32,621 bases of DNA from an uncultured Prevotellaceae bacterium (lineage in GTDB: Bacteria; Bacteroidota; Bacteroidia; Bacteroidales; Bacteroidaceae): positions 1-32,621 of the forward strand of contig CAMADY010000022.1 in the NCBI GenBank assembly GCA_945831805.1. Reading direction: 5' to 3'. Numbering within the stretch: position 1 is the stretch's first letter; every line of letters starts with the position of its first letter. Positions 1 through 6,671 of the stretch are shown in pieces. The translations under genes were made by a program, and so were the position numbers. Below the pieces are notes generated by a model that searched no databases, was not told where the DNA came from, and saw nothing but the letters and a program-made list of their open reading frames with translations.

Positions 1-64
1 CGATTCCCTTTAGGGGAATACACGCTTTCCAGGCGTGCCTCTTCAACCACTCGAGCACCTTTCC
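1..64 (-). tRNA. tRNA-Ser (anticodon GGA), 3' part cut off by window edge
   Basis: Read on the minus strand, the sequence starts with acceptor half GGAAAGG (64-58), then TG and a D-arm beginning CTCGAG. The anticodon loop CTGGAAA puts anticodon GGA at 30-28, which reads UCC/UCU serine codons. After the anticodon stem comes a long variable arm (TTCCCC TAAA GGGAA), as expected of a class II tRNA such as tRNA-Ser. The T-arm and acceptor 3' strand lie beyond position 1, so whether CCA is encoded cannot be seen. A strong promoter match lies upstream at 115-146. Confidence 0.95.
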
Positions 65-114
65 TTGTTTGATTGAAATGACAGACAATGAAGGTCTGCC
101 TGATTTAGCGGTTG

Positions 115-146
115 CAAAATTACAACAAAAAATTGGATTGTGCAAA
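115..146 (-). promoter_or_regulatory. Bacteroidetes-type promoter for tRNA-Ser
   Basis: Minus strand: TTTG (146-143), exactly 20 bases, then TAATTTTG (122-115), a full match to the TAnnTTTG -7 box with the -33 TTTG box. Transcription would start a few bases downstream and reach the tRNA 5' end at 64 after a leader of about 45 bases. Confidence 0.75.
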
Positions 147-179
147 TTTTTCCGTAATATTATGCAAAAAACACAATCA

Positions 180-258
180 CTTTTTTATCTCAACGGCCGT
201 CAGCACTGCGTCTTTTTTATCTCAACGGCCGTCAGCACTGCGTCTTTTTTATCTCAAC
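180..258. repeat. 32-bp tandem repeat at the 3' end of trmO
   Basis: On the plus strand the 15-mer CTTTTTTATCTCAAC occurs at 180, 212 and 244. The 17-mer GGCCGTCAGCACTGCGT fills the two gaps, so the period is exactly 32 and there are 2.5 copies. The first two copies are identical, pointing to a recent duplication. The innermost copy encodes the last residues of TrmO. Copies follow each other directly, with no unique spacers. Confidence 0.95.
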
Positions 259-903
259 GACGGTGAGGACTTTGCCGTCAACCTTGAAGCGAACGTCTTT
301 TCCTGCATATTCCATGCCATAGATACGCTCCGGATCGTCATGATACTGCGGACGAGGGTCCTGCGAGAGAACGGCAATCAGTTCATCACGTTCCTGCTCC
401 GGTAGTTCGCAACATGGTGGTATTATGACCTCCAGCGTCTGCCATTGCGTGATGTCTGTAAAGCCACCCCTTGCATCAGGATGCGCATCGGTATAAGGGA
501 TGTATGGCTTGATGTCGTAGATAGGCGTTCCGTCCATAAGGTCTGCCCCAAGAACGTGAATCACGGGACCTTCCTTAGCATCGTAGTCGATACGGTCAAT
601 CCTAACGGACGACAACCCCAGAGGGTTCGGACGGTACGGACTTCTCGTAGCGAAGACACCGAGATGGGTGTTGCCTCCAAGTCGCGGAGGACGCACGGTG
701 ACGCCTGTTGCCTGCTTCCTGTTGGCGGAGAAGCCCCATATCAGCCATAGATAGTCGAAATCTTCCATTCCCCTGATAGCATCGGGAGTGCGATATTCCT
801 TCTCCAGCACTATCCTGCCGGAGAGCTGCTGCACGACTCCCGCCTGGCGCGGAATGCCGAACTTGGTACTGAAAGGTGAATGGAAGGTTGCGACTTTGAG
901 CAT
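232..903 (-). CDS. trmO: tRNA (N6-threonylcarbamoyladenosine37-N6)-methyltransferase TrmO
   Basis: 223 residues, close to the usual TrmO/TsaA (UPF0066) length. In this family S-adenosylmethionine is used to methylate t6A at position 37 of threonine tRNAs. Visible family motifs are PFSTKFGIPRQAG near residues 10-22, a stretch EDFDYLWLIWGF near 47-58, and the diagnostic RPPRLGG...GVFATRSPYRPNPLGLS block at about 71-99. Start is ATG at 903. Upstream lies a palindromic repeat and then purT on the same strand, so co-transcription with purT is possible. The last three residues (TQC) come from a 32-base tandem duplication. Without it the frame would end after VEIKK at the TGA at 179-177. Confidence 0.93.
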   Translation of the reverse strand: MLKVATFHSPFSTKFGIPRQAGVVQQLSGRIVLEKEYRTPDAIRGMEDFDYLWLIWGFSANRKQATGVTVRPPRLGGNTHLGVFATRSPYRPNPLGLSSVRIDRIDYDAKEGPVIHVLGADLMDGTPIYDIKPYIPYTDAHPDARGGFTDITQWQTLEVIIPPCCELPEQERDELIAVLSQDPRPQYHDDPERIYGMEYAGKDVRFKVDGKVLTVVEIKKTQC

Positions 904-914
904 AGTTTATGATA

Positions 915-1023
915 GTGAAGAACGAAGAGTGAAGAGTGAAGAATTCAAGTTACCTTCTTTGATTTTGTATGTCACCGGAAAATAGTAATTTAAATTCTTC
1001 ACTCTTCGTTATTCACTCTTCAC
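915..1023. repeat. Palindromic heptamer-built repeat element, copy 1
   Basis: Two inverted 39-base arms (915-953 and 985-1023, 32 of 39 positions matching) flank a 31-base centre. Each arm is made of seven-base units of the type GTGAAGA or ACGAAGA followed by ATTYAARTTAC. The same element, with better preserved arms and an unrelated centre, is at 28976-29085. It lies between purT (stop at 1033) and trmO (start at 903), so a transcript would form a long hairpin there. It may act as a terminator or RNA-stability element. Confidence 0.85.
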
Positions 1024-1032
1024 TCAATAGTT

Positions 1033-2217
1033 TTACTTATCCATGTAAGGGTCTGTTCCGAGCACGGTACCAGCGAGGCGCTTTGCCTTTGTGCGCAGTG
1101 CATCGAGGTCTGCATCCGGATCGCCATAGCAGAGAACGACGCCCATGCGACGGCCGAAGTGTGCGTCAGGCTTTCCGAAGATACGCACGCGGGTACACTC
1201 TTCCTTCAGCGCATCGAGCATGTTGTATGGAGTAACGGCGGTGTCCTCATAGTCCTTGTCTGCAAGAACGACGGCAGAACAGCCGGCATGCTCCAGGCGG
1301 ATGTCGTGGATCGGAAGTCCCATGACGGCACGGAAATGCAGTTCGAACTCTGAGAGGTTGGTGGTGTGACCGAGTGTCACCATGCCGGTATCGTGTGGAC
1401 GTGGCGAGAGCTCTGAGAAGATGACGCCAGTGTCGGTGAGGAAGAACTCCACACCCCAGATACCGTAGCCCGTCAGTGCGGCAGTAACCTTCTCCGCCAT
1501 CTGCTCTGCCTCCTTCAAATCCTTGTCGGAGATAGCGTATGGCTGCCAAGACTCACGGTAGTCACCACCCTTCTGGACATGACCGATAGGTGGGCAGAAG
1601 AGTGTTGGACCATTCTTCTGTGTCACGGTAAGGAGCGTGAACTCAGAGGTGAAGTGTATGAACTCCTCGATGATTATCTCCTTCACGTCACCACGAGCAC
1701 CTTCCATAGCATCGTCAAACGCCTTGCGAAGGTCGTCGGCAGACTTGACGGTTGACTGACCGTGACCGCTTGAAGACATCAGCGGCTTGATGACACAAGG
1801 GAATCCAATCTCCTTGCTTGCCTCCACAAGCTCCTCGTAGGTCTTTGCATAGAAGTACTTTGCGGTACGGATGCCGAGTTCCTTTGCTGCGAGGTCGCGG
1901 ATAGCCTGACGGTTCATGGTGTAGTTTACGGCACGAGCTGATGGCACCACCTGTATGCCCTGCTCCTCGAAAGCGAAGAGCTTCTCGGTGCGTATAGCCT
2001 CAACCTCTGGCACGATGATGTCTGGGTTGTGCTTCTTCACGACAGCTGTCAGCGCATCGCCGTCGAGCATTGAGAACACCTCACGCTCGTCTGCCACCTG
2101 CATGGCAGGAGCATTGTCGTAGCGATCACATGCTATTACATACTGGCCGGCACGCTTTGCGGCAATAACGAACTCCTTGCCCAGTTCTCCTGAGCCTAAA
2201 AGCAGAATCTTTTTCAT
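1033..2217 (-). CDS. purT: Formate-dependent phosphoribosylglycinamide formyltransferase (GAR transformylase 2)
   Basis: 394 residues, matching the usual PurT length. The enzyme uses formate and ATP, not 10-formyl-tetrahydrofolate, to make formyl-GAR in purine synthesis. It is an ATP-grasp protein. An N-terminal pre-ATP-grasp fold begins [13 protein letters not shown] (residues 4-16), [10 protein letters not shown] is at 71-80, the ATP-grasp glycine-rich loop SSSGHGQST at 148-156, and the metal/ATP-binding segment [15 protein letters not shown] at about 270-284. Start ATG at 2217 gives the conserved [13 protein letters not shown] beginning. It is same-strand with the kinase-like gene upstream (90-base gap) and trmO downstream, with no clear promoter in the gap, so it is probably part of one transcription unit. 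Confidence 0.95.
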   Translation of the reverse strand: MKKILLLGSGELGKEFVIAAKRAGQYVIACDRYDNAPAMQVADEREVFSMLDGDALTAVVKKHNPDIIVPEVEAIRTEKLFAFEEQGIQVVPSARAVNYTMNRQAIRDLAAKELGIRTAKYFYAKTYEELVEASKEIGFPCVIKPLMSSSGHGQSTVKSADDLRKAFDDAMEGARGDVKEIIIEEFIHFTSEFTLLTVTQKNGPTLFCPPIGHVQKGGDYRESWQPYAISDKDLKEAEQMAEKVTAALTGYGIWGVEFFLTDTGVIFSELSPRPHDTGMVTLGHTTNLSEFELHFRAVMGLPIHDIRLEHAGCSAVVLADKDYEDTAVTPYNMLDALKEECTRVRIFGKPDAHFGRRMGVVLCYGDPDADLDALRTKAKRLAGTVLGTDPYMDK

Positions 2218-2307
2218 ATCTAATTTTTCTTTTTGTGTCTAAATCATATTTACCATCAACGATGTATGTCCTCGAATCGGCTTTTCCCTCGGGGAACGGG
2301 AGGGGGG

Positions 2308-2919
2308 CTATCTTTCCCTTATTATCTGCGCTATTATCTCCACCGTCTTGTCTATTCCAAGGATGCTGGAGTTGATGCAGAGGTCATAACTCTCTGCTGC
2401 ACCCCACGTCTTGCTCGTATAGAAGTTATAGTAGGAAGCCCTCTCAGACTCCTTCTTCTCTATATATTTCCTTGCGGTGGCTATATCGCAGCCCATACGC
2501 TCCGAAACGGCACGGGTACGCTCCTCATCGTTGGCGGTGATGAACACCGAAAAGAGGTTCTCGCTACGACGGAGGATATAGTCGGCGCATCGTCCTACGA
2601 AGACGCAGCCACCCTCTTTCGCTGCCTTGAAGATTACCTCACTCTGTATCTGAAAGAGGTTTTCCTGCGAGATGCTGTTGCCATAGACGGATGCGAAGCG
2701 TGCCATTCTGCCGGAGAAGGCACTGAAAAGCGACTGCAACGCACCATGGCTCTCGTCACTCCTGGCAAAGATCTTAGGGTTGAAGCCACTGCGCTCTGCC
2801 GCCATGTTTATCAGTTCGGAGTCGTAGAACTTAAATCCGAACTCCTCCGCCAGTTTCCTGGCAATCTCACAACCGCCACTTCCCAACTGTCTGCCTACAC
2901 ATATTACGAGTTTCTCCAT
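2308..2919 (-). CDS. Cytidylate kinase-like family protein
   Basis: 203 residues. It resembles the Cytidylate_kin2 (AAA_26) family: an N-terminal strand-loop-helix VICVGRQLGSGGCEIARKLA (5-24) where true CMP kinase has the P-loop, followed by FYDSELI and later FVGRCADYIL and FITANDEERTRAV. The loop has no GK[ST], so classical P-loop phosphate binding is altered. This is common in this poorly characterised family, and no substrate can be given. A real CMP kinase (cmk) is present at 24978-25670, so this paralogue probably has another role. It starts 3 bases after the MATE stop codon, which implies co-transcription and coupling with that transporter. Confidence 0.8.
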   Translation of the reverse strand: MEKLVICVGRQLGSGGCEIARKLAEEFGFKFYDSELINMAAERSGFNPKIFARSDESHGALQSLFSAFSGRMARFASVYGNSISQENLFQIQSEVIFKAAKEGGCVFVGRCADYILRRSENLFSVFITANDEERTRAVSERMGCDIATARKYIEKKESERASYYNFYTSKTWGAAESYDLCINSSILGIDKTVEIIAQIIRER

Positions 2920-2922
2920 AGC

Positions 2923-4275
2923 TTAAATTTTCTTTTGTTTGAGATTACGGATATAAATCCACAGCATTGCATACGTCATCACGGCTGCTACGGCATCGGA
3001 GGCCGGCATTGCGAGCCACACGCCATCAAGTCCCCAGTAGCGTGGGAAGATGAAGATGAACGGCACGAGGAATATGAGCTGACGGGAGAGGCTCAGCAGT
3101 ATGCTTATCTTTGCCTTGCCGATACTCTGGAAGAAGTTCGGTATCACCATCTGTCCGCCTATCACGAGGAACAGTGCCATCATGTATCTCATAGCCACGA
3201 CGGAGTGTGCTATCAGCGTCTCATCTGTCGTGAAGAGCATCGCGCACTGCCTTGGCAGGAACATGGCGATGAAGAATCCCACGGCACAGACAACCGTTGC
3301 GGTGAACGCCGTCAGCTTCAAGACCTCCAGCATACGGTTGTAGTTCTCCGCACCATAGTTGTAACCGGCTATCGGTTGCATGCCCTGACAGACACCGAGC
3401 GTCACCATGACGAAGACGAAGGCCACTCTGTTGGCTATGCCGTATGCACCAACTGCAAGGTCACCACCATACTGCAACAGGCTGTTGTTTATGAAGATAA
3501 CCACAAGACATGCGCAGGCATTCATAGCAAACGGCGAGATGCCGATGCCGATGATGTTCCTTACGAGCTTTCCCTCAATGTGCATCTTGTCACGTTCGAA
3601 GTGAAGCAGCTCGTCCTTCTTGCTGAAGAAACGCATCTGCCAGCACAGTGCAAGCATCTGCGAGAGTACCGTAGCATAGGCAGCACCTGCAATTCCGAGC
3701 TTGAAGGTGTAGATGAACAATGGGTCGAGGATGGCATTTATGACGACCGTGAATATCGTTATGTACATCGCCATCTGCGGTTTGCCGGCAGACCTGAGCA
3801 CTGCGTTGAGTCCGAAGTAGAGATGCGTTATGGCATTGCCCAGCAGGATGATGAACATGTACTCACGAGCATAGGGCAGTGTCTGGTCACTTGCTCCGAA
3901 AAACCTCAGCAGCGGGTCGAGGAACACTAAGCAGACACCTCCGAAGATGATGCCCACAAGAATGTTCAGCGATATGCAGTTGCCGAGGATTTTGTTGGCA
4001 ATGCCGTAGTCGCGCTGTCCCAGTTTCACGCTGAGGAGCGTTGAGGATCCAACGCCTATGGCAGCTCCGAAGGCTGCCGAGAGGTTCATGAACGGGAAGG
4101 TGATGGCAAGGCCGGAGATGGCGAGTGCGCCAACGCCCTGACCGATGAAGATGCTGTCAACCATGTTGTACAGCGACGATGCCACCATCGCTACGATGGC
4201 AGGCAGTGCATACTGCATCAGCAAGGCTCCGACAGGCTTCGTTCCCAGTTCCAGTGTTGCTTGTTTCTTACTCAT
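2923..4275 (-). CDS. MATE family efflux transporter
   Basis: 450 residues, the size of a 12-helix MATE transporter. Such proteins export cationic drugs or metabolites across the inner membrane using Na+ or H+ gradients. The N-terminal segment LELGTKPVGALLMQYALPAIVAMVASSLYN has the usual short polar lead and first helix. VDSIFIGQGVG (about 40-50) is the conserved loop after helix 1, and the VGVGSSTLLSVKLGQ-like stretch near 75-88 is also typical. The two halves show the repeated MATE pattern (GANMQPIAGYNYGAENY-like segment near 295-315). Start ATG at 4275 lies about 60 bases after a strong promoter at 4337-4367. It heads the leftward block MATE, kinase-like, purT, trmO. The substrate is unknown. 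Confidence 0.92.
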   Translation of the reverse strand: MSKKQATLELGTKPVGALLMQYALPAIVAMVASSLYNMVDSIFIGQGVGALAISGLAITFPFMNLSAAFGAAIGVGSSTLLSVKLGQRDYGIANKILGNCISLNILVGIIFGGVCLVFLDPLLRFFGASDQTLPYAREYMFIILLGNAITHLYFGLNAVLRSAGKPQMAMYITIFTVVINAILDPLFIYTFKLGIAGAAYATVLSQMLALCWQMRFFSKKDELLHFERDKMHIEGKLVRNIIGIGISPFAMNACACLVVIFINNSLLQYGGDLAVGAYGIANRVAFVFVMVTLGVCQGMQPIAGYNYGAENYNRMLEVLKLTAFTATVVCAVGFFIAMFLPRQCAMLFTTDETLIAHSVVAMRYMMALFLVIGGQMVIPNFFQSIGKAKISILLSLSRQLIFLVPFIFIFPRYWGLDGVWLAMPASDAVAAVMTYAMLWIYIRNLKQKKI

Positions 4276-4336
4276 TTTGTGTTTGCGGAGGACGGTGCCT
4301 CCACCTCTTATTATAAATAACGTGTGTAAACATCTG

Positions 4337-4367
4337 CAAAGTTAACGATTTTTTGTGGCATTACAAA
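4337..4367 (-). promoter_or_regulatory. Promoter for the MATE gene
   Basis: Minus strand: TTTG (4367-4364), 19 bases, TAACTTTG (4344-4337). It is a full match to the Bacteroidetes -33/-7 pattern. It stands back to back with the xseA promoter, whose -33 box begins 17 bases away and whose -7 box has the same eight bases. Confidence 0.75.
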
Positions 4368-4384
4368 ATAAAAAGCACAAAAAT

Positions 4385-4415
4385 TTTGTTAATTCCTTTT
4401 TTTCAGTTAACTTTG
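4385..4415 (+). promoter_or_regulatory. Promoter for xseA
   Basis: TTTG (4385-4388), 19 bases, TAACTTTG (4408-4415), matching the -33/-7 consensus. The transcript would have a leader of roughly 60 bases ending in a CACCCAA heptamer run. Confidence 0.75.
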
Positions 4416-4451
4416 CATCTGGGATTAGGGCTCTGCCCCACATTCCACCAT

Positions 4452-4484
4452 CACCCAACACCCAACACCTAACACCCAACACCC
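4452..4484 (+). repeat. CACCCAA heptamer tandem repeat abutting the xseA start codon
   Basis: Four full seven-base units at 4452, 4459, 4466 (CACCTAA) and 4473, then a partial CACCC at 4480-4484, directly followed by ATG at 4485. It occupies the place where a ribosome binding site would be and contains no purine-rich Shine-Dalgarno core. Confidence 0.9.
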
Positions 4485-5822
4485 ATGTTCTTCGACGACA
4501 TACCATACGACAACGATCATCACGCCCTCTCACTCTCCGAACTCAACGGCATCGTGAGGGAAGTCATAGAACTATCCCTTAACGATGAGTATTGGGTGGA
4601 GGCAGAGTTGGCAAGTGTCCGTGAGGCAAAGGGGCACTGCTACATGGAACTGATAGAGAAACAGGAGTTTAGCAATACTCCTGTAGCTCAGGCGCGTGCC
4701 TGCTGCTGGCGCAATACGTGGCTTAGGCTTGCACCTCGTTTCGTTCGCGAGACGGGTGAGGAGCTTCATGCCGGCATGAAGGTTCTGCTGAAGGTTCGTG
4801 CCAGCTTCCATGAGGCGTTCGGTTTTTCGTGGGTTGTAAACGACATCGACGCTACTTTCACCGTCGGAGACATGGTGAAGCGCCGCAAGGAAATACTGCG
4901 CATACTTGAGGAAGAGGGTGTCCTTGACCTCAACAAGACCCTCCCCATACCGATGTTTGCGAAGCGCATCGCTGTAGTATCGAGTGCTTCGGCAGCAGGT
5001 TACGGTGATTTCTGTAACCAACTGGCAGACAACGAGTACGGCTTTGCATTCACCACACGACTGTTTCCTGCGATCATGCAGGGCGAGCAGGTGGAGAAGA
5101 GCGTCATTTCCGCACTCAACGCTATCAACAAGGAGGTGGATAATTTCGATGTCGTGGTGATAATCCGTGGTGGTGGCAGCACCTCCGACCTATCGGGTTT
5201 CGACACTCTGGAACTTGCGGAGAATGTCGCAAACTTCCCGTTGCCCATCATCACCGGCATAGGTCACGACAGAGACCAGTCGGTTCTCGACATCATCGCC
5301 TGCGTGAGCCAGAAGACTCCTACCGCCGTAGCAGCCTTTCTCATTGACAATCTGTGTGATACTCTATCACGCATCGACGATGCCTCGCAGCGTATCGGCA
5401 GGGCGGTGCGCAGCCGTATGGATGTGGAGAACATCCGATTGGCACATATCGAGACATACCTCGCTTCCGCTTTCTCCATCAAGAAACTACAGGCAGAGAG
5501 CCGCCTGACAGACTATTCCACACGTATTGCAAATGCCATCGACCGCCAGCTGATGCTGCAAAACCACAAGCTCGATTCCATAGAGCAGCGCCTGCCGCTA
5601 CTCGTAACGCATTCTATTGAGCGACAGACACTTCGCCTCGACAATCTCCAGCAGCGCACCGCTGCCGTTGACCCTATCAACATCCTCCGTCGAGGCTACA
5701 GCATAACGCTCCACAACGGTCAGGCAGTGAAGGATCCTACCCTACTCCACCCCAATGACGACCTCTCCATCCTCACAGCCAACGGCGTGATAGACGCAAA
5801 GGTCGTGGCAAGAAAGCAATAA
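4485..5822 (+). CDS. xseA: Exodeoxyribonuclease VII large subunit
   Basis: 445 residues, normal for XseA. With XseB it forms exonuclease VII, which degrades single-stranded DNA from both ends in repair. The N-terminal OB-fold (about 16-120) includes LSELNGIVREVIE and WVEAELASVREAKGHCYMEL. The catalytic domain follows: IAVVSSASAAGYGDF (162-176), VVIIRGGGSTSDLSGFD (224-240) and the hallmark IITGIGHDRDQSVLD (255-269). The helical region ends with RGYSITLHNGQ near 415-425. Start ATG at 4485 follows the heptamer repeat directly. The partner xseB lies about 9 kb away at 15005, although the two are often adjacent in related bacteria. Confidence 0.96.
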   Translation: MFFDDIPYDNDHHALSLSELNGIVREVIELSLNDEYWVEAELASVREAKGHCYMELIEKQEFSNTPVAQARACCWRNTWLRLAPRFVRETGEELHAGMKVLLKVRASFHEAFGFSWVVNDIDATFTVGDMVKRRKEILRILEEEGVLDLNKTLPIPMFAKRIAVVSSASAAGYGDFCNQLADNEYGFAFTTRLFPAIMQGEQVEKSVISALNAINKEVDNFDVVVIIRGGGSTSDLSGFDTLELAENVANFPLPIITGIGHDRDQSVLDIIACVSQKTPTAVAAFLIDNLCDTLSRIDDASQRIGRAVRSRMDVENIRLAHIETYLASAFSIKKLQAESRLTDYSTRIANAIDRQLMLQNHKLDSIEQRLPLLVTHSIERQTLRLDNLQQRTAAVDPINILRRGYSITLHNGQAVKDPTLLHPNDDLSILTANGVIDAKVVARKQ

Positions 5823-5862
5823 CTCGCCTTTGACACTTTGTCCTGATTTTGCTGATACCTTA

Positions 5863-5921
5863 TTGACACTTCGTTGACACTTTGTTGTCACTTTGTTGAC
5901 ACTTCTAAAAAAAAGTGTCAA
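5863..5921. repeat. 11-bp tandem repeat TTGACACTTTG with inverted copy
   Basis: Four units with exact 11-base period: TTGACACTTCG (5863), TTGACACTTTG (5874), TTGTCACTTTG (5885), TTGACACTTCT (5896). AAGTGTCAA at 5913-5921 is an inverted copy and can pair with 5896-5904 as a 9-bp stem over an 8-base A-rich loop. Further single copies of TTTGACACTTTG and TTGACACTTTG are at 5829 and 5960. It lies just downstream of xseA in a 310-base gene-free stretch (5823-6132), whose other content is the 22-bp array at 6016-6132. Confidence 0.85.
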
Positions 5922-6015
5922 CGTCAAATCGCCAGCAAATCCTTGCTTTCCGAAGAGATGTTGACACTTTGTCACTTTTTTTCAAAATTCCTTGTTATTG
6001 TATTCTTCCGTCATT

Positions 6016-6132
6016 GTAATAGCTATCATATTACCTTGCAATAACTATGCTTTTACAGCCTAATTTGATAGCTTTTGCAGCGTAATATGATAGCTTTTGC
6101 AGCGTAATATGATAGCTTTTACAGCGTGTTGA
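6016..6132 (+). repeat. 22-bp-period repeat array with inverted leader, copy 1
   Basis: Four consecutive 22-base units start at 6045, 6067, 6089 and 6111. Consensus first half is GATAGCTTTT and second half RCARCGTAATWW; the units at 6067 and 6089 are identical. A leader GTAATAGCTATCATATTAC (6016-6034) precedes them and is a 6-bp inverted repeat. AGCTATCATATTAC within it is the exact reverse complement of a unit junction, so leader and array could pair. The same element in the opposite orientation is at 16397-16534. Confidence 0.9.
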
Positions 6133-6610
6133 TTAGTGGCGGTCTTCGCCTGCCTGAATCACACTAACAGGAACGAGTTCTATGTAGTCGAAGGAGAACT
6201 CCTGATCAGGATTTGCAGTGAGATTCTTGAAGCGCAGCCAACACTCCTCACCCTCTGTAATATTGACGGTTCCGAAGATACGGCGCATCGACTCTGGACC
6301 GTCCACTCGGAAACTATTAGCCCATGTTCCCTTGCGGTAGGAGTCCATCGCCTTCATGTAGCCATTATTGCGCATTTTCTGGTCTATCTGCTTGTTATGC
6401 TCCTCCATTTCGTCTGCATTATGACCGTCACTGCCATCACAGATACGCAAGCGACGGTTGAGAACTTCATCGCGAACTGTCGGTGTATATATATGGCGCA
6501 GTAGGAGCAATATACTTCTTATCGGAAACACTTGCTGTTTTCTCTTGAACTGACATCCGACTGAAGTGTAAGCACCACGTTGCCATCTGCCTCCTCTGGA
6601 ATTTCTTATG
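6133..6610 (-). pseudogene. Decayed C-terminal remnant of a secreted/surface protein gene
   Basis: The longest open stretch has no ATG at its start and shows DEVLNRRLRI then KAMDSYRKGTWANSF, WLRFKNLTANPDQEFSFDYIELVPVSVI and a stop at 6133. This style of ending (LRFK...DYIELVP) resembles the C-terminal part of some Bacteroidales cell-surface lipoproteins, including some with fasciclin domains; the assignment is tentative. Plausible upstream coding continues in other frames: ASVSDKKYIAPTAPYIYTDS in a second frame and EIPEEADGNVVLTLQSDVS in a third. At least two frameshifts are therefore needed to join them. The 5' part of the gene is absent, because an AAA-ATPase gene ends at 6672. It is best read as a dead fragment. 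Confidence 0.65.
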
Positions 6611-6671
6611 TCTGACTGATTGAATATTCTTCTATTTGTCGTTGGTCGCTATTGAATGCAACCATTAGTTT

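Noticed and set aside
180..258. CRISPR array
   Set aside because: The 32-base units are directly tandem without spacers, only 2.5 copies exist, and no cas gene is present. The same reasoning excludes the 22-bp arrays.
913..1025. Insertion sequence remnant
   Set aside because: There is no coding capacity between the arms and no transposase fragment; it fits a short palindromic repeat.
2233..3930. Long plus-strand open frame (565 codons) opposite the kinase-like and MATE genes
   Set aside because: It lies wholly antisense to two well-recognised genes, has no recognisable domain, and its Cys/His/Arg-rich composition is that of a codon-bias shadow.
5896..5921. Intrinsic terminator of xseA
   Set aside because: A 9-bp stem can form, but the loop is A-rich, the stem has few G-C pairs and no T-run follows on the plus strand. 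It is listed only as part of the repeat.
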